From positions 2,006-8,867 of the forward strand of contig DLVV01000206.1 in assembly GCA_003445035.1 (NCBI GenBank): 6,862 nt of DNA, written 5' to 3'. The position numbers and the translations under genes were made by a program. The stretch comes from Planctomycetaceae bacterium. Lineage in GTDB: Bacteria > Planctomycetota > Planctomycetia > Planctomycetales > Planctomycetaceae. This document shows, in pieces, positions 1-6,090 of the stretch. The notes below the pieces were generated by a model. That model saw only the letters and a list, made by a program, of their open reading frames with translations. It was not told the DNA's origin and did not search any database. Numbering within the stretch: the first letter of the stretch is position 1; every line of letters starts with the position of its first letter.

Positions 1-327
1 CATCGCAAGACGATGATCGAACCCAACTGCAATGGCTCACTCTGCCGTTTTGATTACAGGGAAAACGGAAAACAAAAACACGTCCTGTTGTTCGCCAACC
101 CCCATTCCCAAACGGGACGCGACCATCACACGATCCAGGTCAGTTTTGATGATGGTCGCAGTTGGCCCGCAAAATACCGTCTGCTGTTGGATGTGGGCCG
201 TGGTAATGGTTACCCCAGTATGACTCGCATTGATGACACCCATGTCGGACTCGTTTACGAGGGGAGCCAGGCTCACCTTGTCTTCGAAAAACTTTCGCTG
301 GATGAACTCTTGAAACGCGGCAGGTGA
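1..327 (+). CDS. Sialidase-like (BNR/Asp-box) protein, C-terminal part
   Basis: This is the last 108 residues of a protein whose start lies left of the window; the reading frame is open from base 1 to the TGA at 325-327. It resembles the C-terminal end of bacterial exo-alpha-sialidases (GH33-like, six-bladed propeller), which remove terminal sialic acid from glycans. Visible marks are an Asp-box SFDDGRSW (about 145-168), preceded by an LLFANPHS strand and an Arg (TGRDH), as in the sialidase blade that carries an active-site Arg. After it comes GYPSM, whose Tyr (codon 211-213) aligns by eye with the catalytic Tyr of the GYS-L motif, and then GLVYEGS, the usual closing strand. Such proteins are normally secreted, but the signal peptide would be outside the window. 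Many planctomycete members of this fold have unknown substrates, so sialic acid specificity is not assured. Family is fairly sure, substrate is not. Confidence 0.8.
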   Translation, partial: HRKTMIEPNCNGSLCRFDYRENGKQKHVLLFANPHSQTGRDHHTIQVSFDDGRSWPAKYRLLLDVGRGNGYPSMTRIDDTHVGLVYEGSQAHLVFEKLSLDELLKRGR

Positions 328-425
328 CCGCAGGTGACGTCGGTTGGGCTGAGCATTCTGGTGACCGTCATTCCGCCCGTGACCGCAGTCGTCGGGATCT
401 GGTGAGTGCGAGTGGAGAAATCGCG

Positions 426-1265
426 TTGAATCACATCCACACCACAAGACAGATCGAAACGCTTGCCCGGGAGTTCGAAGAGCAGGGGTACGTGAAGGTC
501 GAGAACGCCTTGAGCCGAGAACAACTGACTCGCTTCAACGCCGCCGTTGATCGCCACCGGGAATCTCATCCGGAGAGGTGGGTGGAACTGAGTGATTCGT
601 TTCGGGAAGGGACCAATGTGCTTCCCGACACGGAAGACTTCGACGAAGCGATTGAGAATTCGACGACGCTCGACATCCTTCGAGCGATAATCGGTGAGGA
701 CATCACTTTCGAAGAATTTGCGATCATGCTCAGGGATTCGACCTCGAACCTGGGTGAGATCAAGGGGTGGCACCGCGACATAGTGCGGGAATACGACCGC
801 AGAATGGAAATCGACGCGGTGTCGGTAATGCTGTACCTCAGCGACGTGACAGAGAATGACCATTGTTTCTCGATTGTGCCGGAGACGCACAGCCGATTGG
901 TCGACGTGAACCCTCTGGACGTGGACCCCGGCGACGGCATCGACGTGCTGGGGCCGGCCGGAACGGCGGTGATTTTTCACGCCCGGGCCATTCATTGCGG
1001 CCATCTCAAGCCAAACAGTGGCCAACGTCGCACACTACAGGCCTATTACTCGCGATGGCGAAACCAGAGGACGGCCGAATGGTCTGACATACCCGAAAGA
1101 CTGTATGCGAAGAGCGACCCGACTCTTCCTCGCCGTTTTTACGACAAGTGGAACGTGACCAGGATTCTTGAAGGAGTCGGGAAACGCCCGGCAGATCTCT
1201 CTCCGGATTTGTCCGTCAGCGAGGTGATCCAGGAAGTGCAACGACGCGGTCGGGCCGCGATGTGA
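426..1265 (+). CDS. Phytanoyl-CoA dioxygenase (PhyH) family oxygenase
   Basis: This is a predicted non-haem Fe(II)/2-oxoglutarate-dependent oxygenase of the PhyH family, which couples decarboxylation of 2-oxoglutarate to hydroxylation of a substrate, probably in the cytoplasm. Numbered from the chosen start (279 aa), the N-terminus has the family opening EFEEQGYVKVENALS. The iron ligands are His116 and Asp118 (GWHRD) and His190 (RAIHCGH). Arg201 or Arg202 (GQRRTLQ) is placed to bind 2-oxoglutarate. A double-stranded beta-helix core between them fits YLSDVTENDHCFSIVPETHS. I chose TTG at 426 because GGAG lies eight bases upstream and the family homology begins just after it. The same frame is open to a GTG at 324, overlapping the previous stop as GTGA, but this adds 34 Arg-rich residues with no family resemblance; GTG 402 is a third option. 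Substrate is unknown: bacterial PhyH proteins act on very diverse small molecules. Confidence 0.88.
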   Translation: MNHIHTTRQIETLAREFEEQGYVKVENALSREQLTRFNAAVDRHRESHPERWVELSDSFREGTNVLPDTEDFDEAIENSTTLDILRAIIGEDITFEEFAIMLRDSTSNLGEIKGWHRDIVREYDRRMEIDAVSVMLYLSDVTENDHCFSIVPETHSRLVDVNPLDVDPGDGIDVLGPAGTAVIFHARAIHCGHLKPNSGQRRTLQAYYSRWRNQRTAEWSDIPERLYAKSDPTLPRRFYDKWNVTRILEGVGKRPADLSPDLSVSEVIQEVQRRGRAAM

Positions 1266-1266
1266 T

Positions 1267-1286
1267 CCTTGTTCGGGAGGACAAGG
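1267..1286. terminator. Weak hairpin between convergent genes
   Basis: The 42-base gap between the convergent oxygenase and ferrochelatase genes contains a six-base inverted repeat, CCTTGT at 1267-1272 and ACAAGG at 1281-1286, around an eight-base loop. It starts one base after the oxygenase stop. There is no T-run on either side, so intrinsic termination is only a possibility, in either direction. A stem this short could arise by chance. Confidence 0.22.
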
Positions 1287-1307
1287 CGGGGAGGGGCGAC
1301 GTCTTGG

Positions 1308-2357
1308 TCACTCCGGCCTGCGGGGATGAATTGCAGGCGCCGGGCAGCAGCCGCCAGGGCAAACATCCGGACGCGGAGGGCCGGTTCCGACAGATTCCCT
1401 GTCGGCATCGAAAAGGCGTTCGGCAATCAATTTCCTGATCATCGTGACGAATTGTGGGTGCGTCCCCACCGTTTTCGAACGGACCATGTTCAAGCCAATT
1501 CGTTCGCACGTTTCCCGGGCCTCGTGATCGAGGTCGTAGATCACCTCCATGTGATCCGACAGGAACCCAATCGGCATCACGATCACGTCAGTGACGCCAT
1601 CAGCCTTGAGGCTCTCGAGATGATCGCAGATGTCCGGCTCGAGCCAGGGGATGTGTGGTGATCCGCTGCGACTCTGGTAGACCAGTTGCCAGCGACCGTC
1701 TTTCAGGCCCAGGGACTCGGCGGCCAGCCGACTGACGTCCATGAGTTGCTGCGCGTAATCACATCCGTCTGCCATTGTTTCCGGAATGCTGTGGGCTGTG
1801 AACGCAATGTGGAATGTGCTCCGAGATTCAGGCCCAACGTCGGCGACCGCTTCCTGCAGGCGGTCGATGCACGCGGCGACAAAATCGGGGTGGTTGTAGA
1901 ACACCCGCAGCTTGTCCACGACCGGTGCGTTGGCACCAATGGCTTCCTGAGCCGCCAGGATATTCTCTCGATATTGACGACAGCTGGAATAAGAGCTGTA
2001 GGCGGATGTCACGAACGCCAGCGCACGACGGACACCGTCGCGTGTCATTTGCTCCATAGTGTCGGTGAGCATCGGGTGCCAGTTTCGATTGCCCCAGTAA
2101 ATGGGCAACTCGATCTGATGAGCATCGAGTTCCTGTTCCAGTGCTGTGATCAAATCACGGCAGTGCGAGTTGATTGGACTGACGCCACCGAAAAGCGAGT
2201 AGTGTTCAGATACCTCCAGCATGCGTTCTCGCGGAACATTTCGGCCGCGAAGGACGTTCTCGAGAAACGGAAGGACGTCATCCGGCCCCTCGGGTCCGCC
2301 GAATGACACCACCAGGACAGCGTCGTGTGGCGTCTTCTCAACTGTCACATCCGTCAT
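1308..2357 (-). CDS. hemH: Ferrochelatase (coproporphyrin-type likely)
   Basis: Ferrochelatase inserts Fe(II) into a porphyrin at the end of haem synthesis. The 349-residue protein covers the whole family. The start shows SFGGPEGPDDVLPFLENVLRGR and then EHYSLFGGVSPIN, the form I associate with actinobacterial enzymes now classed as coproporphyrin ferrochelatases (CpfC). Catalytic His189 lies in FTAHSIPE and Glu271 in GFLSDHMEV; VYQSRSG (226-232) is also conserved. The C-terminus has Cys333, Cys337 and Cys338 in CPGGCCP. With an internal Cys (Cys163 or Cys126) these could hold a [2Fe-2S] cluster, as shown for mycobacterial and some other ferrochelatases. I start at ATG 2357; a TTG directly before it is possible, and no strong ribosome site is seen. 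The gene stands alone, divergent from the transporter genes and convergent with the oxygenase. Ferrochelatase identity is very sure; the coproporphyrin substrate is inferred. Confidence 0.95.
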   Translation of the reverse strand: MTDVTVEKTPHDAVLVVSFGGPEGPDDVLPFLENVLRGRNVPRERMLEVSEHYSLFGGVSPINSHCRDLITALEQELDAHQIELPIYWGNRNWHPMLTDTMEQMTRDGVRRALAFVTSAYSSYSSCRQYRENILAAQEAIGANAPVVDKLRVFYNHPDFVAACIDRLQEAVADVGPESRSTFHIAFTAHSIPETMADGCDYAQQLMDVSRLAAESLGLKDGRWQLVYQSRSGSPHIPWLEPDICDHLESLKADGVTDVIVMPIGFLSDHMEVIYDLDHEARETCERIGLNMVRSKTVGTHPQFVTMIRKLIAERLFDADRESVGTGPPRPDVCPGGCCPAPAIHPRRPE

Positions 2358-2519
2358 CAAAGCACTCGTTCTACGAAAACACTGCCAACGCCATTTCCCG
2401 CCGGAACGTTCGTTTGAGAGATTTTAGACGATCGCTCGGACTTTTCGACAACAACAGCAATCATCACGCCCGTCGTATCCGGATCCTTTTCCTCCCATCA
2501 ACGGCAAAATGCGATGGCA

Positions 2520-2540
2520 ACACGTCCTCCGGAGGCGTGT
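2520..2540. repeat. Inverted repeat centred on CCTCCGGAGG
   Basis: ACACG (2520-2524), a single unpaired T, then the perfect ten-base palindrome CCTCCGGAGG (2526-2535) and CGTGT (2536-2540) make a nearly continuous 21-base inverted repeat with no spacer. It lies about 113 bases before the adaptor start. With no spacer, a hairpin would have to open the centre, so a dimeric regulator's binding site is as likely as an RNA stem. Function is unknown. Confidence 0.4.
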
Positions 2541-2578
2541 TTGTGGTTAGTTATCACTACAGGAATTCAGGTTGCGTT

Positions 2579-2620
2579 CCGGTGTGTGATTGGCGATCCT
2601 TTCACACGATCACCGGTGTG
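2579..2620 (+). repeat. Direct repeats CCGGTGTG with overlapping inverted repeats
   Basis: CCGGTGTG occurs at 2579-2586 and again at 2613-2620. Between them, TCACAC (2602-2607) can pair with GTGTGA (2584-2589, loop 12). The same CACAC (2603-2607) can instead pair with GTGTG at 2616-2620 (loop 8). The two stems share one strand and exclude each other. The block ends 24 bases before the adaptor's ribosome site, so it could be an operator or a leader switch. Stems of five and six bases are short and chance is possible. Confidence 0.3.
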
Positions 2621-2644
2621 GCGACTCACTGAAATCACGAAAAC

Positions 2645-2649
2645 GAGGA
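2645..2649 (+). promoter_or_regulatory. Ribosome binding site of the adaptor gene
   Basis: GAGGA sits four bases before ATG 2654. It supports this start for the adaptor protein, and it stands out because most other starts in the window have little or no Shine-Dalgarno sequence. Confidence 0.6.
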
Positions 2650-2653
2650 TACG

Positions 2654-4372
2654 ATGGTCACGGCGAATCCGGAACAGTTTGAAAGCCATGTGCCCGAGCG
2701 TTCCCCGGCTGGAAATCGGTCCGTGTTGCTGCCGTCGCTGCTAGTGGCAGGCATCGCACTGTTCGCAGTCGCAGCGTGGTCCTTTTCCTCCGACTCCGCA
2801 TCCTTAGACACCACCCTGGTGTTCTACAAGGTGAAACGTTCGGACCTCCCGATCCAGGTCACCGAGAACGGGAACCTGCAGAGCCAGACAACCACTGCGG
2901 TGCGATGCGAGGTCGAAAACTTCGGACGTGACCGATCCGGAACGCAGATCTTGTCGATCGTTGAGAACGGGGCTGACGTAAAAAAAGGTGATCTGCTGGT
3001 CGAACTCGATTCCGCGTTGATCACCGAACGGCTCGACGAGCAGGAGCTGCAGACCGAGCGGTCTCGCAACGAGCAGATCCAGGCAACTGTCACTTTTGAG
3101 AACCAGAAGACGCAGAACGAAACAATGCTTGCCGAGGCGAAGCTGCAGTTGGCGCTCGACGAACTGGGGCTCCAGCAGTACGAGGACGAGGAGGGGGGGA
3201 CCTTCCAGCTCGACCTTCAGTTACTGGATCTGAACATTCAAACGGCCGAGGCCAACAGGTTGATCCGGCAAACCGACCTCAAGGGCACAGAGCAGTTGGC
3301 CAAACTGGGCTACCGCAGCAAGGGAGACCTCGAGCAGGCACGCCTGGCCGCACTCTCGGCAGACACCGAGGTCGCACGGCAGGTTTCCACCCGCAAGGAG
3401 ATGGTCGACTACACCTACCGAAAGACCAAGATGGAGTTGGAAGGCAAAGTTGCCACCGCGAAACGCAACATGCTCCAGGTCGACCGCAATAATCAGGCGG
3501 CCTTGCTGCAGGCCGAAGCGGCAAAGATCGGCGCGGATCGGGCGTTCAACAAAGAGAAAGAGAAACTGGCGAAGTACAAGAAGCAACTCGAGAGGTGCAA
3601 GATCTTCGCCCCTCACGGCGGCATGGCGACCTACGCGGTCGATCGTGACGGAAAGTCCCGGATGGCCGAAGGCAAAACCGTTTATGAACGCCAGCGAATT
3701 ATCACCCTTCCTGATCTTAGCGCCATGGAAGTAAAAACCGGCGTGCACGAGTCGGTCCTGGATTCAATCCAGGAGGGACTCCCGGCAACGATCACCGTCG
3801 ACGCATTCCCGAACCACAAATTCAAGGGACGAATCAAGTCGGTGGCCGTGCTGGCCGACCGTGGCGAATGGCACAGCACCGACGTCAAGGTCTACACGAC
3901 CATTGTCACTATCAACGACGGGGAACTCATCGAAGGTATTCGCCCGGGTATGTCTGCGGTTGTCGAAATCCACGTCGAACGGGTCAAGAATGTGCTCACC
4001 GTTCCCGTCACGGCTGTTGCCCAGATCGGCGACGAAAGCTGGATTTACGTGGAAAATTCCGGAGGTGTGGACAAGGTTGCGGTGACACTGGGAAAGACGA
4101 ACGAGAAGTTCATCGAAGTCACAGACGGCCTTGTCGAAGGCCAACGCGTCGTGATCAATCCGATGGCATTGCTCCAGGCCGAGGAAACCTCCGGTAACAA
4201 GATTGATCCGGAAGACGACCTGAACGACGGAATCGAATACGGGCTGAAAGGGGCGGAAAAGAAGTCATCTGGCGGCGAAAACAGCAAGGACGCGAAGGCG
4301 GACAAACCGAGTGGCAAGCAGCCGTCCAAAAAGAGCGGTGGCAAGGCGAAAGCAAAGACTGGCGAGAAGTAG
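2654..4372 (+). CDS. MacA/HlyD-family periplasmic adaptor subunit
   Basis: This is a membrane-fusion (adaptor) protein that would link an inner-membrane transporter to an outer-membrane channel. The 572 residues show a cytoplasmic N-terminus, one membrane helix (about 23-44), the first lipoyl-like half (62-120, with VENGADVKKGDLLVELDS), a long helical hairpin (about 121-314), and the second half (315-355, CKIFAPHGGM). A beta-barrel follows (357-442, including DAFPNHKFKGRI and GIRPGMSAVVEI), then a membrane-proximal domain (443-505). The tail from about 506 is low in complexity, with 13 lysines in the last 42 residues. MacA-like adaptors are usually near 370-400 residues; the extra length is in the hairpin and the tail. 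ATG 2654 has a good ribosome site and the membrane helix follows. A MacB-type permease downstream and a TolC-type gene opposite support a tripartite export role. The cargo cannot be read from the sequence. Confidence 0.92.
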   Translation: MVTANPEQFESHVPERSPAGNRSVLLPSLLVAGIALFAVAAWSFSSDSASLDTTLVFYKVKRSDLPIQVTENGNLQSQTTTAVRCEVENFGRDRSGTQILSIVENGADVKKGDLLVELDSALITERLDEQELQTERSRNEQIQATVTFENQKTQNETMLAEAKLQLALDELGLQQYEDEEGGTFQLDLQLLDLNIQTAEANRLIRQTDLKGTEQLAKLGYRSKGDLEQARLAALSADTEVARQVSTRKEMVDYTYRKTKMELEGKVATAKRNMLQVDRNNQAALLQAEAAKIGADRAFNKEKEKLAKYKKQLERCKIFAPHGGMATYAVDRDGKSRMAEGKTVYERQRIITLPDLSAMEVKTGVHESVLDSIQEGLPATITVDAFPNHKFKGRIKSVAVLADRGEWHSTDVKVYTTIVTINDGELIEGIRPGMSAVVEIHVERVKNVLTVPVTAVAQIGDESWIYVENSGGVDKVAVTLGKTNEKFIEVTDGLVEGQRVVINPMALLQAEETSGNKIDPEDDLNDGIEYGLKGAEKKSSGGENSKDAKADKPSGKQPSKKSGGKAKAKTGEK

Positions 4373-4460
4373 TTCCCCGGTCATCATTCGTTGAATGATC
4401 TCGCCACACGATTTTTCGGATCGGCCCCCTTCATTTTCTCGCCGACGGCGATCCAATTTT

Positions 4461-5753
4461 ATGTGGTTGCAGACACTCAAGCTTGGCATCAAGAGCCTGC
4501 TGCTGCACAAGCTCCGCAGCTTGCTGACCATGCTTGGTGTGATCCTGGGCGTTGGCTCGGTGATCGCGATGCTGGCAATTGGCGAAGGGTCCAAGCGGGA
4601 AGCTCTGGAACGGATCCGCCGTCTGGGGGCCTCTAATGTCATTATCCGCAGCGTCAAGCCCGGCCAGGAGGGGTCTGAAGAGGAGGACGAGGGCTCCAAG
4701 GACCAGGCATCGAGCCGGGTGATGGAATACGGGTTGCGTTACAAGGACCTCGAGCGACTCAAGGGCACCTTGCCGACCATCGAGAGAGCCGTTCCAATCA
4801 CTCTCGTCCGGAAACGAGCGCAGGCCATGCATCGGGCGATCCCGAATGCGAGAATCCTGGGCACGACGCCGGACTTTCTGGACGTCAAGAGCCTGAAGAT
4901 GGGGCGAGGCCGCTTCATCAGCGATTCGGACATGGCTCGCGGTTCGAATGTTGCTGTGCTCGCCGCCGGGGCGGCCGCCAAGCTCTTCAATTTTGAAGAC
5001 CCCGTCGGCAAGTCTGTGCGTTTTGGCGCGATGGTGTTCAACGTTGTCGGCGTCGTCAGCCCCCAGGGTTCCGGAAGTGCCACCGCCGGTGCGATCGGTG
5101 GACAGGACTTCAACAAGGACATCTACGTTCCATTGACGTCCGCACGCAGCCGGTTCGGCGAATTGAAGATCATCGTCAGCGCCGGCAGTTTCAATTTTGA
5201 GCGCAACCAGTTGAGCGAGATCACGTTGACCGTGAAGGATCAGAATCTGGTCAGCCAAACTGCAGCCATGGCGCGCAAGGTGATCCGCGCACACCACCCG
5301 AAGGGCAACGACATCGAGATCCAGGTTCCGTTGGAACTTCTCCAGCAGGCCGAAGAGGAAAAACGCATCTGGAACCTCGTCCTGGGATCGATAGCCGGAA
5401 TCTCGCTGCTGGTCGGAGGCATTGGGATCATGAACATCATGCTGGCCACTGTCACCGAGAGGACGCGCGAAATCGGCATCCGGCGGGCTTTGGGAGCCAA
5501 GCGTCGTGACATCACGATCCAGTTTCTTGTCGAATCGGTCGTGCTGTCCTCTACCGGGGGGCTTGTGGGAATTGCGTTCGGCGTGGGGGTCCCCGTGGTC
5601 GTTACATTTTTCTCCGACATCGACTCTTACATTCAGTGGTGGACCATGCCGCTGACATTCATGATCTCCGTTGGGATCGGTGCCGTGTTCGGGGTCTACC
5701 CTGCACGACAGGCCGCCATGCTTGATCCAATCGAAGCTCTGCGTCACGAATGA
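4461..5753 (+). CDS. MacB-type ABC transporter permease (no fused ATPase)
   Basis: This is an inner-membrane permease of the MacB/FtsX/LolC superfamily, which transmits ATP-driven motion to the periplasm. Numbered from the chosen ATG (430 aa), it has the family start KLRSLLTMLGVILGVGSVIAML, of which helix 1 spans about 20-40. A periplasmic MacB core domain (about 45-295) follows, then helices at about 303-331, 352-384 and 395-413. The cytoplasmic coupling segment TERTREIGIRRALGAKRRDI lies after helix 2, and the end PARQAAMLDPIEALRHE is typical. MacB itself carries an N-terminal ATPase domain, which is absent here, so an ATPase must act in trans. I chose ATG 4461 because family similarity begins there. 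ATG 4395 in the same frame adds 22 Arg-rich residues; neither start has a ribosome site. The 88-base gap after the adaptor suggests co-transcription. The substrate is unknown. Confidence 0.92.
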   Translation: MWLQTLKLGIKSLLLHKLRSLLTMLGVILGVGSVIAMLAIGEGSKREALERIRRLGASNVIIRSVKPGQEGSEEEDEGSKDQASSRVMEYGLRYKDLERLKGTLPTIERAVPITLVRKRAQAMHRAIPNARILGTTPDFLDVKSLKMGRGRFISDSDMARGSNVAVLAAGAAAKLFNFEDPVGKSVRFGAMVFNVVGVVSPQGSGSATAGAIGGQDFNKDIYVPLTSARSRFGELKIIVSAGSFNFERNQLSEITLTVKDQNLVSQTAAMARKVIRAHHPKGNDIEIQVPLELLQQAEEEKRIWNLVLGSIAGISLLVGGIGIMNIMLATVTERTREIGIRRALGAKRRDITIQFLVESVVLSSTGGLVGIAFGVGVPVVVTFFSDIDSYIQWWTMPLTFMISVGIGAVFGVYPARQAAMLDPIEALRHE

Positions 5754-5766
5754 TCCGTTTCGCCCG

Positions 5767-6051
5767 ATGAACAGAGTCATCCCACCGCTGTGCTTGCTGA
5801 TGACGGTCTTCCTGCTGGTGGCCGGCTTTGCGCTACTGGCACGCGAAAAACCTCAACCGAGCATCCGCTTGCACGAGGCGACGGCCGCAGGCGACGAGGA
5901 ACGCCGCGACCTGCTCGAAGCGGAACTCGAACAGCAGAGGTTGAAACGGACAGTGTTGATTGCCGCTGTCTTCAGCTTGGCCATTGTGACCGCAACAACA
6001 GCCTTTGTCGCAATCCGCCCGTCTCGCCAATCTGTCGACGGCACTACGTGA
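5767..6051 (+). CDS. Small membrane protein with two predicted helices
   Basis: I do not recognise this 94-residue protein. It has two hydrophobic stretches long enough to cross the membrane, about 5-25 (IPPLCLLMTVFLLVAGFALLA) and 62-83. Between them lies a charged, probably helical segment (26-61) rich in Glu and Arg (DEERRDLLEAELEQQRLKR). Basic residues beside both helices (R26, K28, K60, R61) suggest that this loop is cytoplasmic. The ATG at 5767 is 13 bases after the permease stop, so the two genes are probably co-transcribed. The frame is open further left into the permease gene, but those codons overlap it and add no sensible domain. No ribosome site is evident. Position suggests an accessory subunit of the transporter, which is inference; it could also be an unrelated membrane protein. 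That it is a real gene is likely but not certain. Confidence 0.65.
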   Translation: MNRVIPPLCLLMTVFLLVAGFALLAREKPQPSIRLHEATAAGDEERRDLLEAELEQQRLKRTVLIAAVFSLAIVTATTAFVAIRPSRQSVDGTT

Positions 6052-6065
6052 TCCGGCCGGCCCTG

Positions 6066-6090
6066 GCGACGGAACGTTAGGCGTCGCTTT
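6066..6090 (+). terminator. Possible terminator of the transporter operon
   Basis: GCGACG (6066-6071) and CGTCGC (6082-6087) form a six-base GC-rich stem around a ten-base loop, extendable by one G-T pair, followed by TTT at 6088-6090. It lies 15 bases after the stop of the small membrane protein and overlaps the stop codon of the convergent outer-membrane gene. The T-run is short, so termination would be weak. Confidence 0.35.

Larger units (their letters stand above)
2358..2653. other. Divergent intergenic region
   Basis: About 296 bases separate the start of hemH from that of the adaptor gene, so promoters for both strands should lie here. No convincing protein fits: the short open frames have no family resemblance. 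For the minus strand, TAAAAT (complement of 2421-2426) could be a -10 box, with a poor TTGTCG (complement of 2446-2451) 19 bases upstream, which would give hemH a leader of roughly 55 bases. I see no credible sigma-70 promoter for the plus strand. The right half holds several short inverted repeats, listed separately, and the adaptor's ribosome site. Confidence 0.6.

Noticed and set aside
273..1025. A 250-codon minus-strand frame opposite the oxygenase gene
   Set aside because: No family resemblance; the plus-strand frame has all the PhyH metal ligands in order. It is a shadow frame.
1686..2306. A 206-codon plus-strand frame inside the ferrochelatase gene
   Set aside because: It lies wholly antisense to a complete, conserved hemH and its translation has no domain-like pattern.
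2584..2607. GTGTGA-N12-TCACAC as a CRP-type operator
   Set aside because: CRP/FNR sites have a spacer near six bases between TGTGA and TCACA; twelve bases does not fit. It is kept only as an unexplained inverted repeat.
2303..2744. Short plus-strand frames across the hemH/adaptor intergenic region
   Set aside because: They straddle the 5' ends of two real genes, lack ribosome sites and have compositions typical of non-coding translation.
2980..2988. A seven-base A run followed by GG in the adaptor gene, a possible slippage site
   Set aside because: It encodes the conserved VKKGDLL part of the lipoyl-like motif and the zero frame continues intact for 460 more codons; no sensible product is seen in the other frames.
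3193..3199. A seven-base G run in the adaptor gene, a possible phase-variable tract
   Set aside because: The tract is short, sits in the middle of the hairpin region and the frame is intact. One genome cannot show variability.
4431..5780. A 449-codon open frame on the minus strand covering the whole permease gene
   Set aside because: Its translation is rich in His, Arg, Asp and Gln with no recognisable domain or membrane pattern, while the plus strand encodes a textbook MacB-type permease. Long antisense frames are expected in GC-rich genes with biased third positions.
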